A DNA stretch of 64,000 nt from Aulostomus chinensis (lineage: Eukaryota; Chordata; Actinopteri; Syngnathiformes; Aulostomidae), in contig JBBMOA010000010.1 of assembly GCA_037954235.1 (NCBI GenBank), positions 18,578,529-18,642,528 of the forward strand, written 5' to 3'. Every line of letters begins with the position of its first letter. Positions within the stretch are counted from its first letter, which is position 1. The notes under the pieces are model-generated. The model saw only the letters and a program-made list of their open reading frames with translations, was not told where the DNA came from and ran no database searches. This document shows positions 1 through 10,700 of the stretch, in pieces. A program made the position numbers and the translations under genes.

Positions 1-742
1 TCATTTATAGGAAGAATCCTTTGCCTCCTCACTGATATGGTCTTTCAGCGAGAACAGTTTTGAAACTTTAAACAAAAAAACCCAAATCAGTTCGCTAGTT
101 TAGAAGCTGGCCACTGTAGGGAGTCAAAACCAAACTTTTCTGGAAACCTCTCTGGGTTAAAGCCACCGGTCACCATGGAGACAGGACCCTGGTGTCTGTG
201 GTAGCAAAAGGCCTGTGAGGTGAGCAGGAGGGTGTTGGTCAAGCAAAATGATGTGTAACAGCTGTATTCAAAAACAGCCAAAGGATGACATCATCCCTCA
301 GTCACATTCCGCATGGGAGTTTGGTGTCTCTGCTATACTCTGATTCACTTAAACAATTTCTACTCCCCTCAGCTGTCCATCTTCCTGCTAACCTTTTCAA
401 CCATCCCACTCTCTTCTTGTCCGATCTCCCCATCCTCATGGTCCCTCATCCTACAATTTTCTGCCTCCATTGTCCCCATTGTTCCCTCCCTTAGGTGACA
501 CTTGCATTGAATTAATTTGTTTTCTGTCTGCTGTTTCTTGGCAAAACTAACTTTGGTACAGCCTCTGACACACACAGCATGTCTTGATGTGCATTTTGAA
601 GTCCTGCATTGAACAACGTTGGTGGAAACAGCAAAATTTGAAAAAATACAACAACAACAACAACAAACACACCAGACATTATCTGCAAAATACTGGTAAA
701 GTAGATTGTACGTTTGGGATCAAATTTTCATGCGATTCTTAC
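1..742 (-). other. rab4b intron 4 (partial)
   Basis: I looked for the expected next Rab4 exon (RETYN...WLTDAR...) and did not find it, so this stretch is read as intron running off the left edge. It is otherwise ordinary sequence with a short CAA-rich run at about 649-668. Confidence 0.6.
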
Positions 743-805
743 CTGGTGATATCATAGACAAGGAGTGCTCCGGCTGCTCCTCTATAGTAGCTGCGTGTCA
801 CAGAA
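743..805 (-). CDS. rab4b: rab4b coding exon 4
   Basis: The 63-nt exon encodes SVTRSYYRGAAGALLVYDIT plus split codons at both ends. The acceptor ctcag lies at 806-810 and the donor gtaag at 742-738. It is the last rab4b exon in the window. Confidence 0.94.
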
Positions 806-3800
806 CTGAGGAAGGAACATGGAGATCTTAGTTAAAACATATATTCACAATATTCTTATCATTAGCAGGTGATATGTGGCGTAGGAAGCTGAAGGAGACA
901 GCAAGCAAGGGACACAGTGGGAGGTTACCGGAAACGTTCCTGCCCAGCAGTGTCCCAGATTTGTAGTTTGACCGTCTTGCCACCAACATTAACCACTCTG
1001 GAACCAAACTCCACGCCGATGGTGTGGTTGGAATCCTGTTTGACTGCATTAAGATAGAGAGAGGGAAGAGAGAAAGCAAGAGAAACTGTATTAATGCCAC
1101 TGTGCATTTTTCCTCCAGCAAAACTTCATAAGTTCTGTCATAAGGGATGCAACATTTCCACCTTTATTCTCAGAACCTTTATTTGGTTATATAATATGAC
1201 TGCGTGTAGTGCTTGTGTAAAAGATGCTGTTATCTTCAAGCAGCTCATATCCACATCAGAGGACTAGAGGGGGTTCAGAGGGAGATTAACGCTGTCACCG
1301 TGCCCTCTCTCTCTCTTTCTGTTAACAGCACAGGGACCCAATTCATCTTAAATTTAATTAACATAGGCATGTGTTTGGATAAGTGTTTTTACACTTTTTT
1401 AATTTACCCTAAAACAGGATTTAAAACCACTATGAGCGTATGGCTGGATCACCTTCCCTAGTTTCAAGTTAGGTTGTAAGAAATGTATTTAGTATTTTGA
1501 ATGTTCTTTATAGTGACTTAGTGCTAGTAGTATTTGGCTGACAGACAAACTTATTCTGTTGTTTGAGTCTTGGTGGCGGTCAATGAATAACTCATCTTGT
1601 TTGGCTATGATTATGTGGGGGTTTATTTGATGTGCGAAGCCTGGCAACTCGTGAAATAAACAGCACTAATTACACAGCTGTGTCAATTTCTGTGTCGATG
1701 TAATGACACAATTACATATTCACCATCATGCGTCCCTGATGTGAAGCTTTAATTAGGGAAAACTTACACTTGTTTTCAATGAACTGGTGGAGGAGGCAGG
1801 ATTTCCCCGTTCCAGCGCTGCCAATCACCAAGAACTTAAAGAGGAAGTCTGAGAGGAGAGGAGGTAGAGATCAATGCCAGACCCAAGAGAATCTCAACCT
1901 TTAGCTCCTCAGCCTTCCATCACCAGAGAAAATCATTTAAATTACATTGAGCTACAACTTTAAGCAACCCTGAATTAACCTAAATTACAAATCATCAAGC
2001 CCAGCATGTAGTGAGCGCATGATAATATACTTCTCGAGACTACTTTAATTTTGACTGAGGTGTAAGGCCTTGTTCAGTCTGCAGGGAAATCTAATTTGCT
2101 TTTCAAATCGGGCCTTTTTCTCAAACACTGTCATTATCGGCATGTGATGAGATCAGATTTGTTTTGTTTAAACATCGCCAACCTGTCTACAAGAAGACAT
2201 AAACATAAAGGCAACCAGTATCAGTGGCTTGTGAGCAATAGTAATGAAATCCAATGTGAGTGTGCACAGTGTTTACACTGGGAAATATCTGTAGAAATCT
2301 AAATGGAATAAGATTGCAAACCACCTCCAAATTTGGGTTTACAAAAAACATAAAATAAAATAATATCATGTGGTTTTTGAATGTTCAGAAAGTCTAAAAT
2401 TCATCTAAATATTTAAGTGGACAGTCTGAACAAGGCCTGGTTGAGAGTAACGGACTCACACAAAGATTCAGTGACCAGCTGGTTGCGTCGATGTTGGATA
2501 GACCAAATCTAAATGATACAGAACCCACATGACCTCTGGCATGCAACAACATTCACCATAGCAAGCACTTGTGACCAGAGATACACTATTTATACACACA
2601 GGCTGTGCAGAAGTTCTGAATAAATCCATTAAATCCATTATCAGAAAAAAAAGGCTAGCATCAAATTGTAATACGGTCAACTGCAAAATCTAAAATGCAA
2701 ACAAAAAATGATTTCCATTCAAATCACAAATCGTATCCCAATAATAACAATAAAAGTCTGACTTTCTGGAAGACTGCTCAGCACATTGAAATGGAATATT
2801 GATGAGATTTAATAAGTGTATGTAAATGATGGGTTTATGCATTCGATATGAATGTACTGAAAGTAAGAAATCTTAAAGTGCTATTTCTGAGACTGGCGGT
2901 GAACTACATCATTCATTAGGGACTGCTTCTGTTTGATTTGAAAACAGTAAGCTATCTTAGTTGAAGCTTAAGAGCTGCTCTACAGGCACAAGTGTCATTC
3001 TGCCACATGATAAGTGAATCTGTTGGATTATATACCAGGAAACAGGCAGTGATATTCAGCGCCACACAAGGTCACAAGAGGTAGCAGTTACTTTGGAGAA
3101 AAAAAAAGGCGGAGAAGTGAGGATTGATCTTTAGCCCGAGTTTGACATTTAAACTTATAATGCTAGCTCTCTTGAAACCACCTTCATTGGAGAACACACA
3201 TTGCCGCCGCCAGCTCAGTTTATTGTGCTATTTGTTTGTGTAAGTGGGTGTTTTGTCAAGCAACATGAAGTAGAGGTCAAATTCATGGTAACCCAATGGC
3301 TGCAGCAGAGTAAAGGTGCCAACACACACTTTTTCTTCACACAGCCTTAGATCTCCACCACATGTTGTCAAGAACCATGACGGCAGGGCTGACAGCATCC
3401 AAAGCTAACAGCTCTGTTTTAAAAGCTTACCTCAGCATCTTCCAAGACATCATATATTCCCCTTACGGGATCTACATACAACAATCAAGCTGTCAGTATG
3501 TCAAAGCAAGGGGAAGGGAGGAGAGCCGTGCTGCCTTCTCAACAGCAGCCTATGGGGCTATTGTGTTCTTTTCACATCAATATTAAATAACCCCTGAGGG
3601 AACAGACGAACACTGTTTTGTGCGTTCAGTTACTGTGACAACATTTAACACACTGATCTGCCAAAGTTGTCTGTTTGATGTGTTTTCTGAAGGATTAACA
3701 AAGGGCAGAGGACAGGCAGTGTTTGCCTTTTTGTGTATGGATCTGTTAAACCCAAAACTGCAACACAAATTGGAGGTGAGGAAGAAATTTGATCAGATTT

Positions 3801-4402
3801 TCTATTAAAATGAAATATGAAGCACTTGCCAAAATCAATGCAATAAATATCTTTTTTTTCAACATATGCTGCCAATCACTAAATTTCCAACTTTAAGAAT
3901 TCCGAAATTTTCACAGTAATTTATAGTAGTGCGGCAGGATTCAACGATTTGCAATAGCAATGTCAGCCTGCGCATTTATATGACTGCAAAAAAAGTAAAC
4001 AATTCAACCTTCAATATTAATGCACAAGTTTTGTAAAAATAACTTAAAAACTTTATTAAACACCATCAATTTTTTTAAGTGAGTACATTTGAGTTGAAAA
4101 ATTAATAATTCAAAACAAATGTGTGTACTCACTGTACAATTTATAATGCAAAACTATACTAAAAAATGAACAATAATAACCATGTACTTGTTGTGCTTTT
4201 TATTCCAGTTCAACGGTGGGCCCTCCAGAAAAGGAGGAGACAGCAAAGGAAACAGAAGGCAGAAAAATCAATAAAATGCCATTATAGCTACCATTAGTGC
4301 AGGCACTTTTACATAAATAGTTCCCACTAGGATAAAGTTTCTTGAAAGGGATGAAGGAGACAGAACAAGTCGAAACAGATGGACAGGCATGTGTGTGTGC
4401 GC

Positions 4403-4481
<79 letters not shown>

Positions 4482-5301
4482 TGTGTCAGGAGAGAGTGAT
4501 GATGATGGTGTGCCATTTCAAAACAACAACGTGTCTGGCCTATTGTGGTAATGATACTACCAATCAGTCATGCTATATTAATTCACGCAGAACAGCAGTA
4601 CATAAATGTCAGCAGTACTCGTGGTTACTCATATCACTGCTCACTACGACAGTAGGTGCCTGTCTCTAGATTGTTCACAGGGATGGTGAATCCCCCCCAC
4701 CTCCACGTGAATGACTGATCTACAAGTAAGTCAAGCTTTGTCAGCCACAGCTATCAAACTTCTTCACACAGGCCTGGCAGCTTCTAGCTTTTAGCTAGCT
4801 CTGAAGTAAAAATGCACAGCTCTTACGACTGAAAACCGTTATTGCAGTTTGCAAGGTCACACAATCTTCGCTTACGGCAAGCTCAGGCTCCCTCAGCGTT
4901 TGTCCGGAAATCCTTCATGCATCGACATGTTCCAGATCTCAGCTTTGCGTCTGAAGTTTGTCCAACTTTCATCTGGAATTGTATCACCATCTGTTCTGAC
5001 CGATTACGGAAGCAAATGACCACAGTCATTATAGAACAGAGGTGTCAATTATTACAGAAGAAGCACACATATATTGCGACAGTTTCTTTAAATGAAACGT
5101 CAGGGCCAGACATTGGTTATCACTGTTAGAGACATGCCAGGCTACCTAGCCGTAGCTAACCAACTAGCAAGGTTGCGGAGAGCCAGTCAGTCACATCAGA
5201 CATAGAGCTGTGTGTCTCTGTGTTAAATATTATCAGCTAGCAAGCATGATATTAAGTTACAGTCAACTGACCCGGACAAACATACCGTATGTCTCAGACA
5301 T
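743..5301 (-). CDS. rab4b: Rab4-family small GTPase, RAB4B-like (3' end beyond window)
   Basis: Rab4 GTPases sit on early endosomes and drive fast recycling of receptors to the plasma membrane. Four coding exons are readable on the minus strand (5286-5301, 1768-1848, 929-1043, 743-805). All have GT/AG borders and compatible phases, giving 91 complete residues of a protein usually about 213 long. Seen: MSETYDFLFKFLVIG start, P-loop GSAGTGKS (15-22), switch I HTIGVEF (39-45), and WDTAGQERF (62-70). The residues GSAGTGKS, IENKFKQDSN and SRVVNVGGKTV match RAB4B rather than RAB4A as I recall them. Start: the only Met before the conserved core, matching the shorter Rab4 N-terminus. The remaining exons (NKxD motif, SAL motif, C-terminal CxC prenylation site) must lie left of position 1. 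The family call is secure. The B assignment rests on a few residues plus linkage to rtn2. Confidence 0.93.
929..1043 (-). CDS. rab4b: rab4b coding exon 3, switch I and switch II
   Basis: The 115-nt exon encodes FKQDSNHTIGVEFGS through WDTAGQERF. The acceptor cag lies at 1044-1046 and the donor gtaac at 928-924. It joins exon 2 in phase 1. Confidence 0.95.
1660..1760. promoter_or_regulatory. Palindrome-rich, TAAT-rich intronic segment beside rab4b exon 2
   Basis: Within intron 2, close to the exon 2 donor. It contains a perfect 12-bp palindrome ACACAGCTGTGT (1672-1683, centred on the E-box CAGCTG). It also has 7-bp inverted arms atgtaat/attacat (1698-1704, 1711-1717) nested with tgtgtc/gacaca, and several TAATTA or CAATTA homeodomain-like cores. 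A regulatory role is inference only. Confidence 0.25.
1768..1848 (-). CDS. rab4b: rab4b coding exon 2, P-loop
   Basis: The 81-nt exon encodes DFLFKFLVIGSAGTGKS through HQFIENK. The acceptor ctcag lies at 1849-1853 and the donor gtaag at 1767-1763. It carries the nucleotide-binding P-loop. Confidence 0.94.
2065..2438. mobile_element. Small nonautonomous DNA transposon-like element
   Basis: The 374-nt segment in rab4b intron 1 is bounded by 17-nt inverted repeats, aggccttgttcagtctg on the left and its complement with one mismatch on the right (2422-2438). It has no coding capacity. The ends resemble a fish hAT-like family that I recall only loosely. No clear target-site duplication was found. 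Confidence 0.5.
4079..4132. repeat. Imperfect palindrome (hairpin) in rab4b intron 1
   Basis: Outer arms gtgagtac (4079-4086) and gtactcac (4125-4132) are perfect. Pairing continues inward through atttg and ttgaa blocks with a 4-nt bulge. It could be a remnant of a small inverted-repeat element. Confidence 0.45.
4406..4480. repeat. (GA)n microsatellite, about 74 nt
   Basis: A nearly pure GA dinucleotide run within rab4b intron 1. It is flanked by short GT runs. Confidence 0.95.
5286..5301 (-). CDS. rab4b: rab4b coding exon 1 (16 nt of CDS)
   Basis: ATG at 5301-5299 encodes MSETY plus one base (phase 1). The donor gtatg follows at 5285-5281. The 3,437-nt intron 1 (1849-5285) carries a small inverted-repeat element, an imperfect palindrome and a (GA)n tract. 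Confidence 0.88.
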
Positions 5302-5482
5302 GTTGGCCCCCGCTGTTTTAAGGACTCAAGCGAACCTTTTTACTGTTCCCCCGCTATGACAGCTGTTTCTCCGGGCTTCCACCTTTCGACGGTGTTTATC
5401 TGCGATGCTAGAGGATTCTCTGATCCCCTCTGAGCTTCCTTTACTTTGACCACAAGCAAACGCGGCTGCGTGCTACGTCACT
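5302..5482 (-). promoter_or_regulatory. rab4b 5' UTR and proximal promoter region
   Basis: On the minus strand this is directly upstream of the rab4b ATG. It is richer in G+C and CpG than its surroundings and shows no TATA box. A CRE/ATF-like site (TGACGTA, plus-strand tacgtca at 5474-5480) lies about 175 nt upstream of the ATG. The transcription start is not visible from sequence alone. Confidence 0.45.
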
Positions 5483-7332
5483 TGATGTCTCGTGCTGCAT
5501 TCAAGGGATGATGGCAAGGTAGGAATTTTTTATGGAAGAGCAAACGTTACCGATAAAACGATAAAAAAAACCATCGGGTTTCCTTTTCTTTCTTTCTTTT
5601 TTGTTAACTTAAGTGCTACAACTACAACCCTCTTCTGGTATCTTCATACCGGTGTCATCTCAGTTTTCTGCTGGAGAGAGATGTTTTTTATGTCAGAAGA
5701 TCAGCGCAAAAACAGTACATCATAAATCTCTTCATCATCTTCGATAAATTGTAAATTCACTCAAAGTAAACAGCAAAAAATATTTATTTAGAATATTCTT
5801 AAATGGACAGCAACAATAGATATAACCCATTCAGCACTGTGCAAATCCTAAAGCTGAAAAGACTCTCAAAATGTAAATTTATATACCTGAACTGATGAGC
5901 ATCTGTAGTTTTTCTTTCTTTTAATTCATTTATATCTGTAACTAACTACCCCTGGTAGATAATCTGTGTTTGTGGTATGTTTGGTCATGATTTGCAAAGT
6001 TTTTTCAGTCCTCAACTCTTCCGTCTTTTAGTCTTTCCCTCTTCAGATCTTTTTTTTTTTTTTTCTTTTTGGAATACCATTCAGTTAGTTGCTTGCATAG
6101 GATCACTTTGTACCTTTTGTAATGATTTCTTTGGTGATTTCTTTAAAATGAAACAGGTGTGTCAAACATTTTATGTTCTCGACAACTGCTTGTGAGCAAA
6201 AACATTGAGGCTTTGTTCTGGTTTCCGTTTCCTGATCTAAAACATTGATATGATATTCCAGAATTTCAACATTTTTGACTGATGTGTTTCATGTACACAG
6301 TACATCGTATCTCAAGACAGGCCCTGTGCACACCTGCTATTGAGATTCGTCCTGAATGATCTGATCACAAGTGTTCAGCCAAATGAAACACACTCCTGAA
6401 GCACCTTGATTGGAATTCTAACCGCCAAAAACTTGGAGCTGTGCTGCCTGAATTCAATCAATATTTAGACTGTGATGCCAGAGGCAACAAAAGTTAGACA
6501 TTGTTTATCCAATTCTATTCTTTTTTTCTTTCTTTCTTTCTTTTTTTTAACTTCTCGAGACCACAATGCATGACACGTTTCTCGTATTAAATATAGGCAA
6601 TAATGTATTTTGTATGTACTGTTATCTGTGTTCAAGTTTGCATTTCTGTTCCATAATTTTTTTAGCTGTTGCAGAGTGGATATTTTTGCATTCTTCTTCT
6701 ATTTCATTATTATTTCTCAATGTTTATACGCTATATAGTTGAGGGAGGGCACTTACATTATACCCATGTTCCCTCTGAGAATCAATAAATTATTTCTTAT
6801 TCTGATCTTTTGTTTTCAGCACAAAGATTATGTCCTCACATACAGAACACAGAGGCAGTATTAGCAACACCAGTATTGTCATTATCAATTAAACCAGCAA
6901 GTTTTCTTTTAAAAATCCATCTGTGTGCTGGTCAGAATTTTTTCTTTCAATCATTGAACATTGATGAAATATTTTGGGCATGATGTTAAGGGCAGCAAGC
7001 CCTAAAAACAACTCCCTAACTGACTGACTGACTGGCAAACTGGCAAAGCTGAGGCGCGTCTATGCTGTAGAGTTTTGTCTTCTATGTCAACCACGGGCGT
7101 GCAGCACGAAGGGGAAGAGAGTTTTGTGTTCAACTTTGCCTGCTCTTAAGCTCTAAAGTGGTCCCAAAGTGGTACTAGTGTTGAGGATTGTTTTTCTGTT
7201 GACTTTTATATCTAGTGGTCTCTAAAAGCTGAAACACCAGTGATTTAATTATCAGAAGATTGGTTTTGCCCTCATCATCTGGGGGCGGGGGGGGGGGGGG
7301 GGTGCCAGTCAGTGAGATTGTTTGTTTAAGTT
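5483..7332. other. Intergenic, no gene seen
   Basis: AT-rich sequence upstream of rab4b with T-rich runs near 6047-6070 and 6518-6549. A short stretch at about 6316-6410 (aggccctgtgcacacctg and following) resembles the end of the same hAT-like fish repeat class as the element in rab4b intron 1. A G-rich run lies at 7281-7302. Confidence 0.5.
7281..7302 (+). repeat. Poly-G tract
   Basis: About 20 G residues interrupted by a single C and directly followed by a T. It could form G-quadruplex structures and is prone to length error in assemblies. Confidence 0.85.
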
Positions 7333-7700
7333 ATCCATCCATCCATCCATCCATCCATCCATTTTCTACTGCTTATCCTGTTTAGGGTCACGGGGGGCTG
7401 GAGCCTATCCCAGCAGCCTTCGGGGATGAGGCAGGGTTCACCCTGGACAGGTCACCAGTCCATCGCAGGGCCAAAACACAGAGACGAACAACCATTCACA
7501 CTCACAGTCACACCTACGGTCAATTTAGAGTATCAGTCAGCCTCGTCCCCTCTTGATGTCTTGGAGACTGTGGGAGAAAGCTGGAGTACCTGGAGAGAAC
7601 CCACGCACGCACAGGGAGAACATGCAGACTCCACACAGAAAGACCGGAACCTTCTTGCTGTGAGGCGACAGTACTAATCACTGTACAACCATGCTTCCCA
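7333..7700 (-). mobile_element. tRNA-derived SINE with (GGAT)n tail, copy A
   Basis: Reading on the minus strand, the tRNA-like head is at about 7660-7700 and the (GGAT)n tail at 7334-7362. Body blocks such as ggctggagcctatcccagca and the run up to the head match copy B at 22.6 kb closely. About 30 nt present in the other copies, including the B-box, are missing near 7650. The flanking tgtttaagttat also flanks copy B. Confidence 0.8.
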
Positions 7701-10700
7701 CTCTGATGTTGCTTTACATTAATGTTGTCATTTACTGAATAAAGATCCACTGATATTTTGACACTCAGTGGTGTGTTTGTCATCCCTCAGCCTTCTATGG
7801 TACCTGGGGTATATGGCTTTATTTAAAGCCTCACTAATCTTGGACAAAGATTCTTAAAACCCAAATTTAATCCACAATTCAAACATCTGAAAATACGAGC
7901 GACAGGTTTTGCTCTTACAACTGCAGTTAAAACATCTCTAACTGAACCATGTCATGTGTTTTACTACTTCCGTACTCTTCAAAGATTAATTTTACTGAAC
8001 CACTTCTGAAAACACATGAACATATAATACTGTACCGTATTTACTAATACGCACTATGGACCCAACTACATACTGATCTGTGAAATAATTTTTCCACTCT
8101 TTAGCTGTTGGATCATGTGTTTAGGCAACATACTGGGATTACCCCCCTTTTGGTTGTCGTTCTGTGCATTTGTAGGTGCAACAATAAGCCACAGGGTGGC
8201 AGGCAAAGGTAAGGTGACTTTGGGTCTTGAGTTTACAGACTGCAAAAGTAGATTTGAACCCACAAAGGACGTAAAACATAACATGATATTTTGCGGTTAT
8301 GTGTATTTCTTGATCTGTTGGACTTTTTTTCTTCATCTTTATGGGAATTGATATGGTGCTGGTATTTATCTTAAGAAATAAAGGAAAGGTTAAAAAAAAG
8401 AAAAATTAAAGAAGTGAAAGTAAAGTACAAATTGCCTTTTTAAAGTAATATGTAATGCCAGCATTATGCATTCAGGTGTTGTCTTTGGTTATCATGACTA
8501 CTTCTTCTGACTTGTCTTTTGAGGTTTTTCAGGAATGTCTGTTATGTACCTTTTTTTCATTCATCACCTTTTTGTATCTCCATACACAAACACACAGACA
8601 CACTCCCAGAGCTAAGGGCGTGGAGTGCTAGGCTGCCCGGAGGCAACAGGTGATAAATTACACAGCCTTCCACTCGGCTAATATCTCTCCTAGTTCCTCC
8701 CTGCCTTTGTTCCGCTTTGGCAGATCCCCTCATCCTCCCTGGCCTTGTTAAAAGCTCTTTTCACTAAGATTAAAGCCAGAAGGGAACACAAGACTTGGCG
8801 TCGTGTGGGGGCAAGGATGTTTTCCTAAGGTGGGCTACAAGAAAGGACAGCCTCAAAGGTGTGCAGCAAGCAGAAAAAAAGACAGGGGCTGCTGCTTCCG
8901 TTAGTTGCTCTGCTTACCTTTGAGAGTGTCTTATGCTCATTGTTGCTTTCTTGTCCTCTTGTCTAAAGCCGCTGTCATCATCACAACAGATGTTTGCTTG
9001 ATTTGCATTGCAAACAGGTTGGGGTTCTGGGGGAGAGTTTGACCTTGGACTATTGAGACCTGCTGGACTCACGTACTTCAAGAGACACATGGCAAGAGAA
9101 AAATACATGTGAGGGGAGGAGGAGGAATTCAAGATCAAACCAGATGTGTTAATGGTGATCACAGAGGGAAACCCCCTCATAAATTCAGCGACATTCACAA
9201 TGTTTACAACAAACAATGACTCATTTTCCAGGATGAATCACTTCTTAGGAAAGGTGAGCTCTGTTGTTGTTGGCTGACATCACCTTCAGTACAAAGGTAT
9301 CACATAAAAAAACATACTGCCCAGTCAATAAAACAGGGAAATTATTGATATCCTGCTGATTTAAACTAAGGCTTTCTCTGGAACACAGCTTATAAAAAAA
9401 CCATGATGCCAGAAACATCATAAAGTGTGAAAGCATTAATGATTACAAGAAAAAGGTTGCACATAATAACTAGAAGTGACAAACTTCACCTACAGAGGAG
9501 CTGTGATTGCAGCAACATTTTAAGCATATTGTAAGCACCAAAATTCTGTCAAAAACTGAATGGGGAACTCAGATGGGCGTGTATTTGCACTGGAATTTAG
9601 AACAAACAGTACAGGTCTGATTTAGACAAGGTTGGAATGGGCGGGGTTTTTTGTGCTCTTACACAGTTGCACTTGTGCAAGTCGCTTGCAAGTACCTACT
9701 CAAGTTCGACTTGAATAATTATGCTATTTAGAATCTGGTTTATCTGAAATACTTTAAACAGAGGAAAAGCTGTATGGCAAATCTTTGAAATAGAGAAATG
9801 TGTGAGAATAATAATAATAACCTAAAGTCATACTGGCGGGGGGGGGGGTGTACAAAAAAAGGTCCCCTTTAGATATTTGATGTTTAGTTATCTTAAATTT
9901 TTCCCTAATTTACAGGCTGGGCACCCCTAACAATCCCCCACAAATCACAAATACAGTCAACTAGAGATTTTAGAGTGCGAATGAGAGAGAGAGAAAGATT
10001 TTGCATGAACACGCGCTTCCTCTTCATGCACTGTAGGCTCTCAAGTCCATAGGTGGTCGTAAGGAGACTTGAGATGAGACCAAGCTTCATAGGAACAGAG
10101 GAAAGTCAATGAACTCAAAAGTCTAAAACCAAAACAGCGACGATAGGGGCATCCCATATCAACTTTTCCAAAAGGGATCTCAACAACTAGTGTAGGTCTC
10201 ACCAGTTTCTTAAAAGGTCAAGTTTTCTCTATTGACAAACCCCTGACCCCCTCTTGGATCACCAGTTCTGATGAGACCATATTATGATAAATATTCAGGG
10301 GATTAATCATCAGTTACTCTGTCCCTGCTGTTGGTGGATTTGCTGACAGGCACAAAATTCTAATTTAAAACTAAAAGCAAAATTGTCCTGTCAGAAGTGA
10401 TGGCAGTTTGTATATGGTCAGATTGTAAAAACCCTCAAAGTAACTTCTGATTTGTGATTTTAATAATCTGTGAACGACAACAACTAATCTCCACGTTCTT
10501 CACACTGTACTCTGTGTGTATTGGTTCAGCATGAAAAGACATATCAAGAAGCAATATTGACCTACATTTTAATAAGAGCTTAAAATGAATGAGTGACCCT
10601 CATGCATGGCTCATGTGTCAACAACAGCATCATCTAACACCATCCAAGATGATAAAACTATTTTTTAAAAAAGAAGAAATTCATGGCAAAGAAACAGTGA

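Noticed and set aside
4268..4551. Frames rich in LSLSL or RERER
   Set aside because: They are translations of the (GA)n microsatellite.
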